DNA of 64,000 nt from Phytomonospora sp040655735 (GTDB lineage: Bacteria > Actinomycetota > Actinomycetes > Mycobacteriales > Micromonosporaceae), in the NCBI RefSeq assembly GCF_040655735.1, contig NZ_JBFAKK010000001.1, forward strand, positions 682,001 through 746,000, given 5' to 3'. A program made the position numbers and the translations under genes. The notes below the pieces were generated by a model. The model made no database searches and was not told where the DNA came from. It saw only the letters and a list, made by a program, of their open reading frames with translations. Shown piece after piece: positions 1 to 9,379 of the stretch (position 1 is the stretch's first letter; each line of letters opens with the position of its first letter).

Positions 1-733
1 CTACCACTTCGCCGACATCGTCGCCGACCTCCAACCCGACCCGAAGGTCACCCGCGAGAACCAGGACGCCAAGACCGACCTCGCCTTCCTTCAGGACCTG
101 GCCAAGAAGTTCCAGGCCAAGTGCTTCGTCGAGCTCGACGAGAACGAGGAGGAGGTCCTCTACTTCATCCCCGACCGCAAGATCCTCGGCATCAACCGCG
201 CCGACAAGCTCGTGCTGCGCTACCGGATGGGCGCCGACAGCAACCTGATGACCTTCAGCCCCGCCTTCGACGCCAGCTTCATCGACCGGGTCCGCGAGGT
301 CAACGACATCGACGACGCCGGCCAGGCCGTCAACACCCCGCCGCAGCCCCCGGTCGAGGTGTTCATCTGGCCGTTGGCCGCCGACATCGGCTCACGCGCC
401 AGCCGCGCCGACCTCGACCGCATCGACGCCCTCTACGACGTCGGCCTGCGGGCCAGGGAGAAGCTCCAGACCGAGCTGGCCAAGCCGAAGCCCACCACGG
501 GAAGGGTCGCCGGAAGCCAGCAGCAGCTCGACGACAAGACCGGTTCGCTGGAGTCACGGCGGCTGGGCATGTCGGCCAGCGGGACCACCGTCGGGTCCAT
601 CTGGATGCGCGCCAAGTGCAACGTGTCGATCCTCGGCGTCCACGAGCGCTTCGTCGGCGACTGGTACGTCACCAGCGTCACCCACACGATCGACACCGGG
701 GGCTACAAGACCGACTTCAAGGCCGTCCGGTGA
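1..733 (+). CDS. eCIS hub protein, phage late control D / VgrG gp27-like (5' truncated)
   Basis: The reading frame is open from base 2, so the start lies upstream of the window; 243 residues are visible. It resembles the phage late-control-D/VgrG (gp27-like) hub of contractile tails, which forms the trimeric adaptor between inner tube and spike. Visible support is the family-like ending with residues 'DWYVTSVTHTID' before the stop, typical of late-control-D domains. It is also followed 9 bases later by a gpV-type spike gene, so hub and spike are separate genes here, as in many actinobacterial extracellular contractile injection systems. Function is inferred from family resemblance and from the baseplate genes that follow; the N-terminal half is not visible. 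Confidence 0.75.
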   Translation, partial: YHFADIVADLQPDPKVTRENQDAKTDLAFLQDLAKKFQAKCFVELDENEEEVLYFIPDRKILGINRADKLVLRYRMGADSNLMTFSPAFDASFIDRVREVNDIDDAGQAVNTPPQPPVEVFIWPLAADIGSRASRADLDRIDALYDVGLRAREKLQTELAKPKPTTGRVAGSQQQLDDKTGSLESRRLGMSASGTTVGSIWMRAKCNVSILGVHERFVGDWYVTSVTHTIDTGGYKTDFKAVR

Positions 734-742
734 GGGGGAGCA

Positions 743-1486
743 GTGGCTGACCAGTATTTCGGCAAGTACACCGGCGTGGTGAAGGACAACCGCGACGACG
801 CGAAGCTCGGCGTCCTCCAGGTTTCGGTGCCGACGATCTTCCCGCCCGAGGAGCTCGTCCCGGCGCGGGCGGCACTGCCCTTCGGCGTCTACTTCGTGCC
901 CGAGAACGAGACCCGCGTGTGGGTCGAGTTCGAGGGCGGCGATCCGGAGTTCCCGCTGTGGACGGGTGTCCAGCACGCCGCCGGAACCTGGGCGGAGGAG
1001 GCGGCGAAGAACCCGCCGACGGTGCGGGCGGTCAAGACCGTCTCGGGCCACCTGCTGATCTTCGACGACACCGAGGGCTCGGAGTCGATCGTCATCACCG
1101 ACGGGAAGAACGCCCACGAGCTGCGCTTCGACGCCGACGGCGTGAAGCTCACCGACGGCAAGAACGGCCACGTCATCGTGTGCGACTCCAGCGGCATCAA
1201 GGTCACCGACGGCAAGAACTCCCACGAGATCGAGCTCGGCGCGAGCGCCGTCAACGTCAAGCACGGCGCCGGGCTGGCCAAACTGACCCTCGAAGCCGCC
1301 TCGGTGACAGCGGAGGCGGGGGCCTCGAAGATGGAGCTCGGCGCCGCCATGGCGAAGGTCGACGGCCCGGTGGTCATGCTCGGCGCCGGTGCCGCTCCCG
1401 TGCTGCACATGGGCGACATGGGCGTCGGGAACCTCGGCGCGCCGGTCGCGATCACCATCACCACCCAGACCAAAGTGCTGGCGTGA
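743..1486 (+). CDS. eCIS baseplate spike protein, gpV/gp5-like with repeat spike
   Basis: A 247-aa spike protein. Residues about 5-90 ('YFGKYTGVVKDNRDDAKLGV', then 'FPLWTGVQH') are an OB-fold gpV/gp5 N-terminal domain as in phage baseplate assembly protein V. The rest is a repetitive stretch in which 'TDGKN.H' occurs three times about 20 residues apart (near residues 115, 134 and 153), then 'VNVKHGAG' and Ala/Gly/Val-rich segments. This is the pattern expected of an intertwined beta-helical needle. It follows the hub gene by 9 bases with GGGGAG just upstream of its GTG start. It would cap the injection tube and pierce the target envelope. No toxin domain is fused to it. Confidence 0.85.
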   Translation: MADQYFGKYTGVVKDNRDDAKLGVLQVSVPTIFPPEELVPARAALPFGVYFVPENETRVWVEFEGGDPEFPLWTGVQHAAGTWAEEAAKNPPTVRAVKTVSGHLLIFDDTEGSESIVITDGKNAHELRFDADGVKLTDGKNGHVIVCDSSGIKVTDGKNSHEIELGASAVNVKHGAGLAKLTLEAASVTAEAGASKMELGAAMAKVDGPVVMLGAGAAPVLHMGDMGVGNLGAPVAITITTQTKVLA

Positions 1487-1496
1487 GGGGGCGGCC

Positions 1497-1898
1497 ATGA
1501 GTCTGGGTTCGGACAAGACGATCTGCGCCGGCGAGCTGCGTGAGGCGATGCGCGCCCATCTCGACACCCTCGACCCGCCCGCGGGCTCCAATGTGGACAA
1601 ACCGGAGGTCCGGCCGAACTTCGACGCCCTCGGCGAAGGCGTCTGGCGGATCCTCACCGCCGACGCCGAGACCATCTCCGCCGCCGCGCAGGATCCCGTC
1701 TTCTGGGCCTTCATCGGCGCGCTGCGCACCGAGGTCGAGCAGCTGCGTGCCTTCGACAACGGACTCAAGGCGGCGTTCGCCGCCTGGGATCCGGCCGTCC
1801 CCGCCACCGGCCTGACATTGAAGAGCGCCGTCGCCGCGCTCGGCGTACCCGGCTCGACACCGGCCGCGCCGGCGAACCTGAGAGGGAGGCTGCAATGA
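1497..1898 (+). CDS. small conserved eCIS-cluster protein of unknown function
   Basis: A 133-aa protein that I do not recognise. The ATG is chosen because 'GGGGCGG' precedes it and because it starts just after the spike gene; upstream in-frame codons lie inside that gene. It looks soluble, alpha-helical and acidic, with no signal peptide, membrane segment or cysteine cluster beyond one Cys near residue 10. Its place between spike and gp25 genes, and the 4-base ATGA overlap with gp25, indicate co-translation with baseplate components. A small baseplate or spike accessory role is inference only. Confidence 0.6.
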   Translation: MSLGSDKTICAGELREAMRAHLDTLDPPAGSNVDKPEVRPNFDALGEGVWRILTADAETISAAAQDPVFWAFIGALRTEVEQLRAFDNGLKAAFAAWDPAVPATGLTLKSAVAALGVPGSTPAAPANLRGRLQ

Positions 1899-2266
1899 CC
1901 GCGCCACGGGGAATGTCGGTGCCGTTTCGCGTCGTCGGCGGCCGCGTCGCCCAGACCGCCGGCCCGGCCAAGATCACCGAGAACCTGCGCCACCTGCTGT
2001 CGACCGCGCTCGGCGAACGCCTTGCCCGCCGCGGCTACGGCGGGGGCGTCCACCAGCGCCTCCAGCAGCCCAACGACCACACACTGCGCAGTCTCGTCCG
2101 GCGCGAGATCGAGCGGGCCATGCGCGAGCACCTCCCGCAGGCGCGACTGGTCACACCGGTCCGCCTCACCCACACCGAATCCGTTCTCACCGTCACCTTC
2201 GACTACGCCGTCGACTCCTCCGAGCCGGCGCAGCAGGTGGCGCTCACACTGCCGAGGCCGTCATGA
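1895..2266 (+). CDS. eCIS baseplate wedge protein, gpW/gp25 family
   Basis: A 123-aa protein of the gp25/gpW family, a baseplate wedge component that nucleates sheath assembly. Family features are the core 'ITENLRHLLSTALGERLARR', the following 'GYGGGVHQRL', and a basic helix 'RREIERAMREHL' followed by a beta-rich C-terminus. Length is normal for the family. Its ATG overlaps the preceding stop (ATGA) and its stop overlaps the next start. An internal ATG six codons later would also give a complete domain. Confidence 0.85.
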   Translation: MTAPRGMSVPFRVVGGRVAQTAGPAKITENLRHLLSTALGERLARRGYGGGVHQRLQQPNDHTLRSLVRREIERAMREHLPQARLVTPVRLTHTESVLTVTFDYAVDSSEPAQQVALTLPRPS

Positions 2267-3759
2267 GCGAGGTCCGCGGACTCCCCATCGACTACACCAA
2301 TCTCGGGTACGAGGCGCTGCGCCGATCGATGCTCGACATCGCCCGCCAGACCCTCCCCGAATGGACCGACCACTCCGAGAACGACCTCGGCGTCCTGCTC
2401 ATCGAACTGTTCGCCTACGCCAGCGACATCACGCTCTACTACCAGTCCCGCATCGCCGCCCAGCTGTTCCCGGCCACCAGCGACGAGCCCGAATCCCTCG
2501 TGCAGCTGCTGCGTCTGCTCGGTTACGAACTGCGCAGCGCCGTGCCCGCCACCGTCGAACTCTCCGTTGCCGTCGCCGCGGGTCTGGCACTGCCCTTCAC
2601 GATTCCCGCCGGCACGGCCGTCTCGGCCCAGACCGCCGCAGGGGAGCGGATCCAGTTCGAGACGGCCCGCGCCACCATCCTCTCCGACGCCGTCCTCGGA
2701 CCGGTCGTCGAAGGGGACCTGCGCTGGTTCATGCCGCTGAGCGCCGTCGAGGGCCGCACCGTCACCGCCGAGGTCCTCGGCGTCTCCGACGGCAGTGCCA
2801 ACCAGCTCTACCGGCTCGGCGAGGGCCCGGTCATCGCGGGATCGATCACGGTCTCGGTCACCGGCCCCGGCGGCACCACCGAATGGCGCGAGGTGCGCAC
2901 CCTGGCCACGGCCGCGCCCGTCCAGCGGTGCTTCATGGTCCAGCGCGACGCCGACGGGGGAGTGTCCCTCCTGTTCGGCGACGGCCTCAACGGGGCCATC
3001 CCGCCGCGCGGTGGCTCCGGACTCGACCAGGTGCTCGTCTCGGCGACCTACCGGGTCGGCGGCGGAACCCTCGGCAACGTGCCGCCGGGCACCGCGTTCA
3101 CCTCGTCGGTGAGCGAACTGCGGGCCATCACCGCGCCCGCCGGCGCCACCGGCGGGACCGAGTCGGAGAGCATCGACGCCGCCCGCACCCTCGCCCCGCG
3201 CCTCTACCGCGCGCAGGACCGCGCGGTCACCGCCGACGACTACGTCGAACTGGCCCTGCGCACTCCCGGCGTCGGCAAGGCCCGCGCGGTCGCCCTCAAC
3301 TGGAACGACGTCCTGCTCTACGTCGCGCCCGCCGGCCGCGTCGAGCAGCCGCCCGAACTTCTGCGCCGCGACCTGCTCGCCGCGTTCGAGTCCTCCCGCA
3401 TGGCCACCAGCGCGCTGCGCGTCCTCGGCCCGGAGCCCGCCGACATCTACCTCAAGGCCACCGTCCGCGCCGAGCCCTACTACCTCCAGGCCGACGTGCA
3501 GAGCGCCGTCACCGAAGCCGCCGCGGCCCTCATCGCCTTCGACACCGTCGACTTCGGACAGCCGGTGTACCTCAGCCGTCTCTACGACGCCCTGCAGAGC
3601 CTCCCCCAGGTTGCCTCGCTGACCGTCACCCAGTTCAGCCGCACACCGGGCGGCGACGTCGACGCCGACGGCGTCATCGAGCTCGAACCCTTCGAACTCG
3701 CCCGCGCGGGATACCCCGAGACCATCCGCCTCGTCATTGAGGGAGGCGTCGCCAGATGA
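2263..3759 (+). CDS. eCIS baseplate J-like protein (putative baseplate assembly protein, gp6-like)
   Basis: A 498-aa baseplate J/gp6-like protein. The N-terminus 'PIDYTNLGYEALRRSMLDIA' and 'DLGVLLIELFAYASDITLYY' are hallmarks of the putative baseplate assembly family found in phage-tail-like particles. The central region carries 'LLFGDGLNGAIPPRG' and 'ATYRVGGGTLGNVPPGT', also typical of the family. The C-terminal part is a wedge-like alpha/beta domain. The start overlaps gp25 by four bases (ATGA) and the stop overlaps the next gene the same way, so translation is likely coupled. Function: forms the baseplate wedges that link spike hub and sheath. Confidence 0.9.
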   Translation: MSEVRGLPIDYTNLGYEALRRSMLDIARQTLPEWTDHSENDLGVLLIELFAYASDITLYYQSRIAAQLFPATSDEPESLVQLLRLLGYELRSAVPATVELSVAVAAGLALPFTIPAGTAVSAQTAAGERIQFETARATILSDAVLGPVVEGDLRWFMPLSAVEGRTVTAEVLGVSDGSANQLYRLGEGPVIAGSITVSVTGPGGTTEWREVRTLATAAPVQRCFMVQRDADGGVSLLFGDGLNGAIPPRGGSGLDQVLVSATYRVGGGTLGNVPPGTAFTSSVSELRAITAPAGATGGTESESIDAARTLAPRLYRAQDRAVTADDYVELALRTPGVGKARAVALNWNDVLLYVAPAGRVEQPPELLRRDLLAAFESSRMATSALRVLGPEPADIYLKATVRAEPYYLQADVQSAVTEAAAALIAFDTVDFGQPVYLSRLYDALQSLPQVASLTVTQFSRTPGGDVDADGVIELEPFELARAGYPETIRLVIEGGVAR

Positions 3760-6700
3760 GCCTCGTGGCCGCACCCGGCCGCGCCCCCACCGAGGCGCGC
3801 GCCGTACCGCATCTCTTCGGCGGCGCCGTCGAGCTGACCTGGACGAACCCGCCCGTCGCCGCCTTCGACGGCGGCTTCCTCACCGCGACGCGCGTCGTGC
3901 GCCGCGAGCGCAGCTACCCGACCGGGCCCGAGGACGGCGACGTCGTCTACGACGGCACCGGGCAGCCGGTCATCGACCGACTCACCGACACCGGCCTGAC
4001 ACCCCTGACCCGTTACTACTACACCGTCTTCGCCTTCGACGGGACCGAGCACCACACGGGAGAGTCCGCGCGCGCGAGTGCGCTGGCCACCGCCGACTAC
4101 GGCATGAGCGAGCGCCTCTACCGGCTCCTGCCCGCAGTGCACCAGCGCGACGACGTGCCGCTGCGCCCCGACGAGGTCCGTCTGCTCGACCCCGGTGTCC
4201 AGGAGGCGCTGCGGGTGTTGCCGCCCGAACTGCGCGGAGCCGGGCAGCTGCGCCGCTTCCTCACCGCCGCGACCGCACCGGTCGCGCTGATGCGCTCGAC
4301 GGCCGAGGCCCTGCGCCAGCTCCACGACATCGATCGCGCGCCGCCCGACTACCTGCCGCTGCTCGCCGAGTTCCTCAACTGGCGGCCCGACCGGACGCTG
4401 CCGGTGTACTCGCAGCGCAACGAGGTGCGCGCCGCCCCGACGCTCTACCGCACCGTCGGGACGGTCCCGAACCTGCGCACCATCGTCACCCGCTACACCG
4501 GCTGGCAGGTCCGCGTCGCCGAGTACGCCCAGCACATCAACCGCAGCAACCAGGCCCCGCAGGGCAACCTGTTCGCGCTGCGTGAGACCGGCGCGGGATG
4601 GCTCGCCGCCGACGACGCCGCCGACCTGCTCGGCTTCGCCCCGCCCAACACCGGCGCGGGCCTTCCGGGCGTCACGGGAACGGCCCCCGGCCCCTTCCCG
4701 CTGCGGCCGGGCATGGAACTGACGGTGAGCACCGACGGGGAAGGACCGGTCACCGCGCGGTTCACCCGCGACGACGCCCTCGACCTCGCCGCCGCCACGA
4801 CCGCCGAGGTCGCCGCCGCCCTCAACCGCCAGTTCCGCGACCTCACCGCCACCGCCCTGCCCGACGGGCACCTTCGCCTGGACGCCCACGGCACGACACT
4901 GCGCGTCGAAGCCGCCGAGACCAGCCTCGTCAGCCTCGACGGCGCACCGCGCGGCCGCCTCGCGATCGTGAGCGACCCCGACGGCGGCTTCGGCGTATTC
5001 CACACCGTCTCCGACCCGCTCGGCCCGGCCGACGACCGGGCCGCCCGGCGAGCCGTCGCCGGGATGGCGTTCCCACGGCCACCGGTCCCGGGCGAGCTCG
5101 GCGTCGGCGTCGCCTCCCCGAACGAGTCGCACTACCTCCCGGCCGAACCTGTCGGCCGCATCCAGTACAAGCGCTACCGGGGAGGCCGCTGGGGCGACTC
5201 CGTGGAGCTGTTCCCCGGCGGCGAACCGGCCGCGGCGGCGCTTCCGCCGGCCGGACCCGGTCAGCCGCAGCGGATCCTGCTGTGCTGGGTCGACCGGCCC
5301 GGCACGCCCTCCGCCCGTGTCCACAGCGCGATCGGCACCCCGCGCCCGGCGAGTCCGGCGACCCTCACCGGCGTACGCGGCACGCCCTTCCCCGTGCCGC
5401 ACGGCTCCTACCTGATGCTGCGCGACGCAGCCGGACGCGGCCACGCCGCCCAGTTCGCGCGCACCGACTTCGCCGACCCCGCGGCGCCGTCGCTCGCCGA
5501 GGTCATGGCCGTCGTCAACGACCGGCTCGGCGGCCTCGCCGTCGCCTCCAGCGCGCCCGGCGGGGCACTGCGCCTCGAATCGCCCGGAACCGGCGGCGAC
5601 GCCCGACTCCAGATCGACCTCGCCCACTCCAGTGCCGCCACCGCTCTCGGCTTCGGCACCGCCAACCACATCGCCACCGGCGACTTCGGTGACCGCGTCG
5701 ACTGGACCCCGGCCGCGCCGGTCCCCGGGCTGGCGCCGGGCCGTTACAGCGACCTGGCCGCCGTGGGCGACGGCGTCGGTGCCGTACTCGCCTACGCCCG
5801 CCACGACGGTGGCGCCTGGCAGGTCAGAACCGTGCGCTTCGACGGCGCCACCTGGAGTGGCGACGAGCCCCTCACCACCGGCAACGGCGTCAGCAGCCGC
5901 GAGCCGACCCTCGGACGCGACCCCGACGGCCGGATCTGGGCCGTCTGGTCCCGGCAGGACGGCCACGCGCAGCCAGGATGGTCGCTGCGCCAGCGCAACC
6001 GGCCGGTGGCCGGCCCGTGGAGCGCCGAGACCGCTCTCACGACGACCCCGCCCGCGGGCACGGCCGGCGACCGGGAACCCGCGATCACCACCCGCCCGGG
6101 CCTGCCCCCGCGCGTGTTCTTCCGCTCCGACCGCACCGGCGGCGCCGACTTGTGGGCGATCCCCATCGGCGGGACCGCCGCCGAGGTCACCGCCGGAGCC
6201 CCCGGCGAGACCTGGCCCGCGCCGGTCACCGTCGCCGGCCGCCAGTGGCTCCTGCACCGCAGCGACCGCTCCGTCGCCCACTCCCACGCGGGCACCGGCC
6301 GCGCCACCGACACCGGGACCCTGCGCCGCTACGCCGGAAGCACCAGCGTCGTCCTGCGCGACCTCGACCGCCTCCGCCGCCTCCAGGCATGGGACGACCT
6401 CGTCTCCTACACACCGCACCGGCCGGCCGGCGAACTCACCGGAAGACCCCTCGCCGACAACGAGGTCTACACGCGGGGCACCGTCGGCCTCTACCTCACC
6501 CAGCCCGTGTCGGGACTACTCGACGAGCAGATGGCCGACCGGCTCCGCGCGGTACTGCGCCGGTTCCTGCCGATCAACGTCCGCGCGGTCGTCTGGCTCG
6601 CACCGCGCGCCGACGTCGAGTACGTCTACACCGCCGCCGCCGACCTGATCGACACCTTCACCGACGTCCACCCCGACATCGACCGCCTCGGCGCCCTCAG

Positions 6701-6857
6701 TGACGCCAGCGCGGTCCTCCTGCCCGGCTGGGGCGTGCTCGGCAGCGCGGTGCTGTCCACCCCGCCCCCACCCGACCCCGCGGCCACCGGCGTCACCGCC
6801 GACCCGGCCGACCTGACCAGCCTGCGCTGGCGCACCCAACACCCACCGCCGCAGTGA
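3756..6857 (+). CDS. very large eCIS tail protein I-like baseplate protein with FN3, duplicated domain and propeller repeats
   Basis: A 1033-aa protein, far longer than simple phage tail protein I. Visible layout: residues ~10-108 fibronectin-III-like ('VELTWTNPP', 'LTPLTRYYYTVFAFDG'); ~109-290 tail-protein-I-like beginning 'MSERLYRLLPAVHQRDD'. Residues ~305-400 and ~530-640 are two related copies of a domain: a short beta stretch, an acidic FxxxD segment, 'AEVAAALNRQF' against 'AEVMAVVNDRL', then a Leu-rich end. Residues ~650-870 hold BNR/sialidase-like repeats ('RIWAVWSRQDG', 'VFFRSDRTGGADLW'). The C-terminus 'VLRRFLPINVRAVVW' is again tail-I-like, so the repeats appear inserted into a baseplate protein. 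It probably connects baseplate and receptor-binding parts; this is inference. Confidence 0.75.
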   Translation: MSLVAAPGRAPTEARAVPHLFGGAVELTWTNPPVAAFDGGFLTATRVVRRERSYPTGPEDGDVVYDGTGQPVIDRLTDTGLTPLTRYYYTVFAFDGTEHHTGESARASALATADYGMSERLYRLLPAVHQRDDVPLRPDEVRLLDPGVQEALRVLPPELRGAGQLRRFLTAATAPVALMRSTAEALRQLHDIDRAPPDYLPLLAEFLNWRPDRTLPVYSQRNEVRAAPTLYRTVGTVPNLRTIVTRYTGWQVRVAEYAQHINRSNQAPQGNLFALRETGAGWLAADDAADLLGFAPPNTGAGLPGVTGTAPGPFPLRPGMELTVSTDGEGPVTARFTRDDALDLAAATTAEVAAALNRQFRDLTATALPDGHLRLDAHGTTLRVEAAETSLVSLDGAPRGRLAIVSDPDGGFGVFHTVSDPLGPADDRAARRAVAGMAFPRPPVPGELGVGVASPNESHYLPAEPVGRIQYKRYRGGRWGDSVELFPGGEPAAAALPPAGPGQPQRILLCWVDRPGTPSARVHSAIGTPRPASPATLTGVRGTPFPVPHGSYLMLRDAAGRGHAAQFARTDFADPAAPSLAEVMAVVNDRLGGLAVASSAPGGALRLESPGTGGDARLQIDLAHSSAATALGFGTANHIATGDFGDRVDWTPAAPVPGLAPGRYSDLAAVGDGVGAVLAYARHDGGAWQVRTVRFDGATWSGDEPLTTGNGVSSREPTLGRDPDGRIWAVWSRQDGHAQPGWSLRQRNRPVAGPWSAETALTTTPPAGTAGDREPAITTRPGLPPRVFFRSDRTGGADLWAIPIGGTAAEVTAGAPGETWPAPVTVAGRQWLLHRSDRSVAHSHAGTGRATDTGTLRRYAGSTSVVLRDLDRLRRLQAWDDLVSYTPHRPAGELTGRPLADNEVYTRGTVGLYLTQPVSGLLDEQMADRLRAVLRRFLPINVRAVVWLAPRADVEYVYTAAADLIDTFTDVHPDIDRLGALSDASAVLLPGWGVLGSAVLSTPPPPDPAATGVTADPADLTSLRWRTQHPPPQ

Positions 6858-6871
6858 CCGGGAGAAGACCC

Positions 6872-7429
6872 ATGGAGAACCGAGACCACCACGAGCATCC
6901 CGCCGAAGGCCTCTACGGCCAGTTCCGCGACGTGCTCTACGACGCCGAGGGGAGGCCGATCTGGGACCGCGGCTGGGTGCGCAACACCATCGTCTCCGAC
7001 TGCCGACGCCTGCTCGCCGGCTTCATCCGCGGCGCCCCGACCACCAGCGAAGGCGTCGTCGGACTCGCCGTCGGGGCGGGCCTGCCCGCCTGGGACGGCA
7101 GCGGGCCGCCGCAGCCCTCACCCAACCAGGCGACCCTCGTCGACGCCAATGCGCACCTGGTGCCGCGCGCACAACTCCAGCTCGAGTTCATCAACCCCAC
7201 CAACGGCACCATCTCCGCCCAGCCCACCGGGACCCTCCAGCTCAAGGCCGTCCTCGGTCCCGGAGTGCCCGGCTGGCCCGACGGAAACCACGCCACCAGC
7301 ACGCTGCGGGAGTTCGGCCTCGTCGCCCGCCTCAACAACGTGCAGGTCCTCATCAACTACCGCACACACCCCGCCATCGCCAAGGATCCCGCCAGCACGC
7401 TGGAGCGGACCATCTGGCTGGTGTTCTAG
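6872..7429 (+). CDS. putative virion/fibre-associated structural protein of the eCIS operon
   Basis: A 185-aa protein without a firm family. The ATG is preferred to a GTG 18 bases upstream, which overlaps the previous stop, because GGGAGAA lies about 7 bases before the ATG. The segment 'WDRGWVRNTIVSDCRRLLAG' resembles a motif common in phage tail structural proteins, where an invariant W..NxIV precedes a helix ending in LLA. The rest is beta-rich with no membrane segment. It lies 14 bases after the tail-I gene and 23 before the next gene, in the same direction. A fibre-base or adaptor role is plausible but inferred. Confidence 0.55.
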   Translation: MENRDHHEHPAEGLYGQFRDVLYDAEGRPIWDRGWVRNTIVSDCRRLLAGFIRGAPTTSEGVVGLAVGAGLPAWDGSGPPQPSPNQATLVDANAHLVPRAQLQLEFINPTNGTISAQPTGTLQLKAVLGPGVPGWPDGNHATSTLREFGLVARLNNVQVLINYRTHPAIAKDPASTLERTIWLVF

Positions 7430-7452
7430 CCGATCCGCGAGGAGCCCGACCC

Positions 7453-9360
7453 ATGGCCACCATCACGCCGAGCACCTTCAACCCGCTGCTCGCACACGTC
7501 AACGTCCGGCTCCAGCAGGGCGTGTCCATCGTGGACGCCGACGTGAACACACTCGACGACATCCGCAAGTTCGAACTGCGGGCCTTCCTGAAGTGGTTCG
7601 TCGGAGACGGAGTCCCCGACGGCAACGACGGCTACCAGATCACCGGCGGACTGAGCAACGGCTTCACCATCCGCGCCGGCACCCAGGGCCCGCCCGGAGC
7701 GCTGCCACCCGTGGAGGCCGCACTGCGGCAGGTCGGGCGCTACATCGTCGACGGACTCGACGTCATCATCCCCGCCGACATCGCCTTCACCGCCCAGCCG
7801 TTGCACACCGGCCAGCCCGGCGCGGCCGCGCTCGCCGCGAAGCTCGGGGTCCCCGTCGTCGCGGCGCTGGCGACCCCCGCGACCGACCACCGCGTCCTCG
7901 TCGAACTCGACGTGTGGGAACGGCTCGTCACACCCGACGAGGACCCCTCGCTCGTGCACGCCGGACTCGGTGTGGAGACCTGCGCGCGGACCCGCCGCGA
8001 ATGGGTCGTGCGCGCCCATCCCGAGAGCTCACCCGGGCCGCGGCTGCCCGGGCACTCCTACAGCACCATCGCGCACATCAACCGCTTCACCGGCGTCGAT
8101 GTGATCGCCGACGGGCACATCACCGACCGCCGCCAGCGGCGCCTGCTCTCGCCCCCGTCCCACCTGGTCAGCGACATGCTGGGCGTCGACCCCTACGAGT
8201 ACCGGCGCGGCGGCGGCCGCCCGCCGATCAGCTTCCGGGACGCCATCAACGCCCTCCTCGCCGGACAGCTGCCCACCACGCCCGACCTGTCCGTCTCGCC
8301 GGGGGCCGGCTCCGACACCATCCGCCGCGCCTTCGTCGTCGACACGCTCAACGGCCTCACGGCCTTCTGGATCTCGCCGCGGGTGTCGAGCACCAACCAG
8401 ATCTTCTCCGCCCGCATGGACCTCGCCGCGCCCGAACTCGGCTTCAGCCCCGCCGTCGCCGTCACGTCGGGCACCACCCACATCGAACCGACCGCCGTGG
8501 CACTGCCCAACGGCGAGTTCGTCGTGGCCTACCAGACCGGGAACGTGGGCGCCGCCGCCACCGACGTGGTGCTCAAGCGCGCCAACCTCGCCGGACTGCC
8601 GGCCGCCGTCGAGCAGCCGGTCGCGGCCACCGCCGGAACCGCCGACGAGACGCCCTTCGCGGTGCTCGTCGCCGACATCGTCACCATCTTCACCCGCCAG
8701 GCGGCGACCGGAACCTGGTTCTTCCGCCGCTACCGGCACACCGACAACACCTTCGTCGACGCCAACCCGGTGCAACTCCACGCCACCGGAGCCGTCGCAG
8801 GCGGCCTGCACGCCGCCGCCGCCGGGGGAGTGGTCTGGGTCGCCTACGTGACCACGGCGGGCAACACCATGAACCTCCTGCGCTTCAACCCGGCCGCTCC
8901 CGCGGGCTCCGCCGTCGACCACGTCGTCGCCGCGCCACTGGCGGGCACCGACCCCTACGTCCTCGGCGTCACCGGGAACGACGCGATGGTCATCTACAAG
9001 GACACCGCGATCAAGGCCGTCACGGCCGGCAGCGGCGCCTGGGCGACCGGCGCCGTGGTCACCGTTCCCAACAGCGACACCGACATCACTCCCGCCGCCG
9101 TGCGCGACGCCCAGGGGAGCTACTTCCTGCTGGCCACACGCCCGGTCACCGGTTCGCTCAACGAGATCTTCCTGCGCAGGCGCGACCCCGCGACCGGGGT
9201 CTGGGGTGCGGCACAGCAGGTCATCTCCAACCCCGCCAACGACCAGAACCCCCACCCTGTGCTCGTTGCGGGCCAGGGCATCTGGGTCCTGTGGCGAAGC
9301 GACCGGCCGGGCGCCGGGAACTTCGACCTCTTCGCCAAGCGGATCGTCACCGCCATCTAG
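7453..9360 (+). CDS. DUF6519-like N-terminus with beta-propeller-like repeats, putative eCIS fibre
   Basis: A 635-aa protein. The N-terminal 130 residues contain 'VRLQQGVSIVDADVNTLDD' and 'FVGDGVPDGNDGYQI', which match the pattern of DUF6519-type proteins found in phage-tail-like clusters (Q-Q-G, D-A-D, then G-D-G-V-P-D). The C-terminal ~320 residues form repeated beta blades, for example 'AFWISPRVSSTNQIF' and 'WVLWRSDRPGAGNFDLFAKR'. They share the 'RSDR.G..(D)L' pattern with the large tail-I-like protein encoded just upstream. No signal peptide or TM segment is visible. Blade repeats of this kind often bind glycans or proteins, so a target-recognition fibre is a reasonable inference. Confidence 0.6.
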   Translation: MATITPSTFNPLLAHVNVRLQQGVSIVDADVNTLDDIRKFELRAFLKWFVGDGVPDGNDGYQITGGLSNGFTIRAGTQGPPGALPPVEAALRQVGRYIVDGLDVIIPADIAFTAQPLHTGQPGAAALAAKLGVPVVAALATPATDHRVLVELDVWERLVTPDEDPSLVHAGLGVETCARTRREWVVRAHPESSPGPRLPGHSYSTIAHINRFTGVDVIADGHITDRRQRRLLSPPSHLVSDMLGVDPYEYRRGGGRPPISFRDAINALLAGQLPTTPDLSVSPGAGSDTIRRAFVVDTLNGLTAFWISPRVSSTNQIFSARMDLAAPELGFSPAVAVTSGTTHIEPTAVALPNGEFVVAYQTGNVGAAATDVVLKRANLAGLPAAVEQPVAATAGTADETPFAVLVADIVTIFTRQAATGTWFFRRYRHTDNTFVDANPVQLHATGAVAGGLHAAAAGGVVWVAYVTTAGNTMNLLRFNPAAPAGSAVDHVVAAPLAGTDPYVLGVTGNDAMVIYKDTAIKAVTAGSGAWATGAVVTVPNSDTDITPAAVRDAQGSYFLLATRPVTGSLNEIFLRRRDPATGVWGAAQQVISNPANDQNPHPVLVAGQGIWVLWRSDRPGAGNFDLFAKRIVTAI

Positions 9361-9379
9361 CCCACAGAAAGGCTCCACC

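Noticed and set aside
554..6419. Long open frames on the minus strand across the eCIS genes
   Set aside because: They are products of G/C third-position bias opposite real genes; translations are Gly/Arg/Val/Asp-rich without motifs, while the plus-strand proteins match families.
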